This document shows positions 61,486 to 64,000 of a stretch of DNA of 64,000 bases, piece after piece. Where the stretch lies: NCBI RefSeq assembly GCF_021030645.1, contig NZ_JACGCJ010000012.1, positions 1-64,000 on the forward strand, in the 5' to 3' direction. Every line of letters starts with the position of its first letter. Within the stretch, counting starts at the first letter, position 1. The notes under the pieces are model-generated. The model saw only the letters and a list, made by a program, of their open reading frames with translations. It was not told the origin of the DNA and made no database searches. Position numbers and translations under genes: made by a program. This stretch comes from Agrilactobacillus fermenti (lineage in GTDB: Bacteria > Bacillota > Bacilli > Lactobacillales > Lactobacillaceae).

Positions 61486-61743
61486 ATGACTGAAAAAAAA
61501 GATTTAGAAGCTGAACAACGTATCAAACGCATTAATGAATTGGCTCATAAGCAGAAGTCTGAAGGCCTAACGGAAAAAGAAAAATTAGAACAAGCTAAAC
61601 TACGCAAAGAATATTTGGCAAATTTCAAACAAGGATTCAAATCACAAATTGAAATGCTGCGTGTATTTGATAAATCAGGCAAAGAAGTGACACCTGACAA
61701 GGTAAAAAATATTCAGCGCAAAAAAGGTTTGCGCGATGATTAA
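61486..61743 (+). CDS. ynzC: DUF896 protein YnzC
   Basis: 85 residues from ATG 61486 (AAGGAG upstream). IKRINELAHKQKSEGLTEKEKLEQAKLRKEY forms the helical hairpin of DUF896, and FDKSGKEVTPDKV follows. In Bacillus ynzC belongs to the SOS operon yneA-yneB-ynzC next to lexA; here yneA and yneB are absent from this spot. The shared LexA box suggests damage control. Function unknown. Confidence 0.9.
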   Translation: MTEKKDLEAEQRIKRINELAHKQKSEGLTEKEKLEQAKLRKEYLANFKQGFKSQIEMLRVFDKSGKEVTPDKVKNIQRKKGLRDD

Positions 61744-61813
61744 CTTTTAGTTTTCAAATCAGCTTTTTTTCGGTATCATATTCTTTGGACATTTTAATCG
61801 GAGGCTAATAATT

Positions 61814-62050
61814 ATGAGTACAACTGTTGCAATTATTTTAGGTATCGTCATCGGCTTGATCGTTGGTGTGATCGGTGGGTTCTTTTTAGCACGTCAGTAT
61901 ATGAAAAAATATTTGGCCGACAATCCACCAATCAATGAAGATATGATGCGTACAATGATGATGCAAATGGGACAAAAACCATCACAAAAGAAACTAAACC
62001 AAGTTATGTCTGCTATGAAACAGCAACAAAAGAAGCAAGCTAAAAAGTAG
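61814..62050 (+). CDS. yneF: UPF0154 membrane protein YneF
   Basis: 78 residues: one N-terminal membrane helix ([20 protein letters not shown]), then [20 protein letters not shown] and a Met/Lys/Gln-rich tail. The family is widespread in Firmicutes and has no known function. GGAGGC precedes ATG 61814. A bidirectional hairpin follows. Confidence 0.92.
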   Translation: MSTTVAIILGIVIGLIVGVIGGFFLARQYMKKYLADNPPINEDMMRTMMMQMGQKPSQKKLNQVMSAMKQQQKKQAKK

Positions 62051-62089
62051 GTTTATATTTATTAGCTAACTTAGAATATGTCAGACTTA

Positions 62090-62136
62090 AAAAAGTGGGC
62101 GAAAGCAAAACGATTGTTTTGCGTCGCCCACTTTTG
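62090..62136. terminator. Bidirectional terminator between yneF and plsC
   Basis: AAAAAGTGGGCGA pairs with TCGCCCACTTTT, with GCAAAACG/TGTTTTGC pairing inside the loop. Confidence 0.88.
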
Positions 62137-62169
62137 CTAGACTCAAATTCTAAGAATCCGTTGTACGTA

Positions 62170-62823
62170 TTAAAGCTCGCCTTTTTCCTTTTCAAGCTCA
62201 GCTTTTTTGCTATCAGGTACATAAACAAAGTTTGGATCAATGGCATGATCTAAATCATGCCAAGCAGTGATCAAAGACTGATTAATAGCTAGTGTTTTGT
62301 CATCGGTTAATTTTCCCTTACGTTCGACCATAATTGGCTTGCCAAAACGAATCGTAATTTTTTTTCGTTGTAAAACGCCTTTAAAAGTTAATGGTCCCTG
62401 ATACACAAGGGGAATCAGAGGCACACCCGCTAATTTAGCGATCACTTCAGCTCCGGACTTTAACTTGTTCGAATACCGCGTTCCCGATGGAAACATAATC
62501 AATGCTAAATTTTCGTGCCTCAGTTGTTTAACCGGAATTTTTATTGCTGAAGGCCCTGGGTGCGCCCGATCAACTGGAAAGGCATTAGTATGTTTTAAAA
62601 TGTAACTTAAAATCGGATTTTTAAATAGTTCCTTTTTCGCCATAAAGCCAAACTTTTTGGGCCAGGCACCGACGGCAAATAAAATTGGTTCCCACCAAGT
62701 ACGGTGGGGTGCAACAAGTATATAACCAGATTTTGGCAAGTTTTGTTTTGCCTCAAAATGAATATTGCCATTGAGTATAAATAGTAAAAAATGAACAATA
62801 TGATAAAAAACTGTATATAACAT
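62170..62823 (-). CDS. plsC: 1-acylglycerol-3-phosphate acyltransferase PlsC, HX4E variant
   Basis: 217 residues from ATG 62823 (GTGAGGTG upstream). An N-terminal membrane segment leads to the acyltransferase core. Block I reads APHRTWWEP: His then, four residues on, Glu where the family usually has Asp. Block III is FPSGTR rather than FPEGTR. MAKKELFKNP and GVPLIPLVYQG are typical of PlsC. It would add the second acyl chain to lysophosphatidate. I believe this variant is common in lactobacilli, from memory. Confidence 0.88.
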   Translation of the reverse strand: MLYTVFYHIVHFLLFILNGNIHFEAKQNLPKSGYILVAPHRTWWEPILFAVGAWPKKFGFMAKKELFKNPILSYILKHTNAFPVDRAHPGPSAIKIPVKQLRHENLALIMFPSGTRYSNKLKSGAEVIAKLAGVPLIPLVYQGPLTFKGVLQRKKITIRFGKPIMVERKGKLTDDKTLAINQSLITAWHDLDHAIDPNFVYVPDSKKAELEKEKGEL

Positions 62824-62891
62824 AAGACACCTCACATAAATTTACCTAGCCCATTATATTGTTTTCTCAGTAAAATTGAAAGGAATTTATC

Positions 62892-63629
62892 ATGTTAACT
62901 GCTGATGAACGCATCGATCAACTTTATAGCTCAAATTTAAAAATTATTCAATCGTCTAAATATTTTGCTTTCGGTATTGACGCCATTTTATTAGCCGATT
63001 TCTCGAAAGTACCACCAAGCGGAAAAATTTTCGATTTTTGTGCTGGCAATGGTGTTGTCGGCTTATTTTTGAGTCATAAAACCAAGGCTAAAATAACCTT
63101 GATTGAAATTCAACCCCCGTTAGCCGACATGGCTGCACGCTCAATTAGATTAAATCAGCTTCAAAATCAAGTAACTGTTGAAAATATGGATTTAAGAACG
63201 ATTACTGACCACTTCACACCCGATTCTATTGACTATATTAGTTGTAATCCACCTTATTTTCGAATAAATGAGGGGAGTCTTACAAATCCGAACAAAGCCC
63301 TGGCAATTGCACGACACGAATTAGCAGTGACAATTGAAGACATTATTGCCAATGCTCATAAAATGCTGAAAACAAATGGCAAGCTTAGTTTGATCTTTCG
63401 CCCGGATCGTCTGGACGAATTATTTGTGCTTTTCAAAAAATACCATCTTGCACCCAAGCGGTTGCGATTTGTTTATCCCAAATTGAATGATAACTTAGAC
63501 GCAAATATGGTATTGGTGGAAGCAATTAATCGTGGCCGGGAGAACGGCGTCAAAGTTGAACCGCCTTTATATGTTTATGAGAATGATCACTATACTAAAG
63601 AAGTTAGAAGACTTGTTTATGGTCAATGA
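62892..63629 (+). CDS. TrmN6/YabB-like adenine-N6 methyltransferase
   Basis: 245 residues. The Rossmann motif [15 protein letters not shown] and the catalytic CNPPYF (NPPY) mark an N6-adenine methyltransferase of the YfiC/TrmN6 and YabB type, likely modifying A37 of tRNA1(Val). The N-terminus [10 protein letters not shown] is typical of the Firmicute group. It overlaps the GIY-YIG gene, as yabB-yazA in Bacillus. Confidence 0.9.
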   Translation: MLTADERIDQLYSSNLKIIQSSKYFAFGIDAILLADFSKVPPSGKIFDFCAGNGVVGLFLSHKTKAKITLIEIQPPLADMAARSIRLNQLQNQVTVENMDLRTITDHFTPDSIDYISCNPPYFRINEGSLTNPNKALAIARHELAVTIEDIIANAHKMLKTNGKLSLIFRPDRLDELFVLFKKYHLAPKRLRFVYPKLNDNLDANMVLVEAINRGRENGVKVEPPLYVYENDHYTKEVRRLVYGQ

Positions 63630-63900
63630 CGTACATACAGTTTCAAACTATTATGTCTATATTTTAAAATGTGCTGATAATACGCTATACACTGGGTATA
63701 CAACCGACGTTACGCATCGGGTGGCGATGCATAATGCGGGCAAGGGGGCAAAATACACGCGGGCACGACGCCCCGTTAAATTATTGTACTACTGGCAGTT
63801 ATCAACTAAGTCTGAAGCATTAAAGGCAGAAGCACATTTTAAAAAGCTGACACGGACACAAAAACTTCGATTTTTAAGAGCGCATAACATTCTAATTTAA
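63619..63900 (+). CDS. yazA: GIY-YIG domain protein YazA
   Basis: 93 residues from ATG 63619, which overlaps the methylase stop. The GIY-YIG core reads [18 protein letters not shown], followed by [19 protein letters not shown] and a [18 protein letters not shown] end. This UPF0213 group is single-domain and of unknown role; nuclease activity is not established. Confidence 0.92.
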   Translation: MVNDVHTVSNYYVYILKCADNTLYTGYTTDVTHRVAMHNAGKGAKYTRARRPVKLLYYWQLSTKSEALKAEAHFKKLTRTQKLRFLRAHNILI

Positions 63901-63903
63901 GAC

Positions 63904-63932
63904 TTGCATTGCCTAGTAACTTTGCGTATACT
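63904..63932 (+). promoter_or_regulatory. Promoter near the window end
   Basis: TTGCAT (63904-63909), a 17-base spacer and TATACT (63927-63932). Confidence 0.6.
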
Positions 63933-63940
63933 ATGCTGGT

Positions 63941-64000
63941 ATGAAAAAATATTTCACACATCTATGGATCTCATGGCTGGTGCCTTTTGGTTACTGTGAG
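63941..64000 (+). CDS. Start of an unidentified gene (cut by window end)
   Basis: ATG 63941 opens a frame that stays open for 20 codons to the window edge: MKKYFTHLWISWLVPFG and so on, hydrophobic after a basic start, like a membrane or signal segment. It begins only eight bases after a good -10 and has no ribosome site, so it would be leaderless or the true start lies further on. Too short to identify. Confidence 0.3.
   Translation, partial: MKKYFTHLWISWLVPFGYCE

Noticed and set aside
1-64000. CRISPR arrays, rRNA genes, T-box or other large riboswitches
   Set aside because: No regularly spaced repeats, no rRNA sequence and no T-box-type conserved blocks were seen while reading both strands.

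Overview
The window is chromosomal DNA of a low-GC Gram-positive bacterium, most likely a lactobacillus in the broad sense (Lactobacillaceae). The evidence is PepX, a DUF3042 micro-protein, GlnR-glnA, LiaFSR, PrkC/Stp, the Prp-L27 pair, Bacillus-type gene order (gluP-yqgQ-glcK-yqhL; rnc-smc-ftsY-ylxM-ffh-rpsP-khpA-rimM-trmD-rplS; lexA-ynzC-yneF), strong AGGAGG ribosome binding sites and very frequent TTG start codons. The species cannot be told from the sequence.

Layout. 1-255: the 3' end of an IS200/IS605 tnpA and its structured right end. 363-3189: the envelope-stress operon liaFSR and a HesB-like protein. 3372-8247: divergent yfhO-type membrane protein and class B PBP. 8318-11238: folate salvage ligase and the rhomboid/glucokinase/rhodanese group. 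11306-16842: DUF3042, miaA, the GlnR-controlled nitrogen operon glnR-glnA, and pepX. 16906-21028: the only clearly accessory stretch. It has a tRNA-Arg(UCU) followed by integrase arm-site repeats, a broken tyrosine integrase, a small gene under a LexA-type box, gene debris and three membrane proteins, two of them DUF5067-like. This reads as a decayed integrative element or prophage end in the tRNA gene; its far boundary is not visible.

21138-31999: a small unknown gene, a TetR-type regulator, rplU-prp-rpmA (L21 leader, L27 N-terminus-cleaving protease), a peptidase, then yqhY-nusB-folD-xseAB-ispA-tlyA-argR-recN. 32068-49485: an SOS-boxed gene with a frame problem, ydbC, then gmk-rpoZ-coaBC-priA-fmt-rsmB-stp-prkC-rsgA-rpe-thiN, rpmB on the other strand, and yloU-fakA-recG. 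49512-60659: plsX-acpP-rnc-smc-ftsY-ylxM-ffh-rpsP-khpA-rimM-trmD-rplS, covering phospholipid synthesis, SRP targeting, ribosomal proteins and tRNA/rRNA maturation. 60775-64000: lexA with its own box, ynzC, yneF, plsC, a TrmN6-like methylase, a GIY-YIG protein and the first codons of a further gene.

The clearest cross-window theme is the SOS response. lexA is here, and five 14-base LexA-type palindromes sit before recN, before the frame-broken gene at 32405 (two copies), before the integrase operon at 18226, and between lexA and ynzC. The most interesting points are the SOS-boxed integrase remnant, the SOS gene whose frame break falls on overlapping -1 slippery heptamers, the apparent ATT start of rsmB, and the folded RNA-like right end of the IS200-type element.
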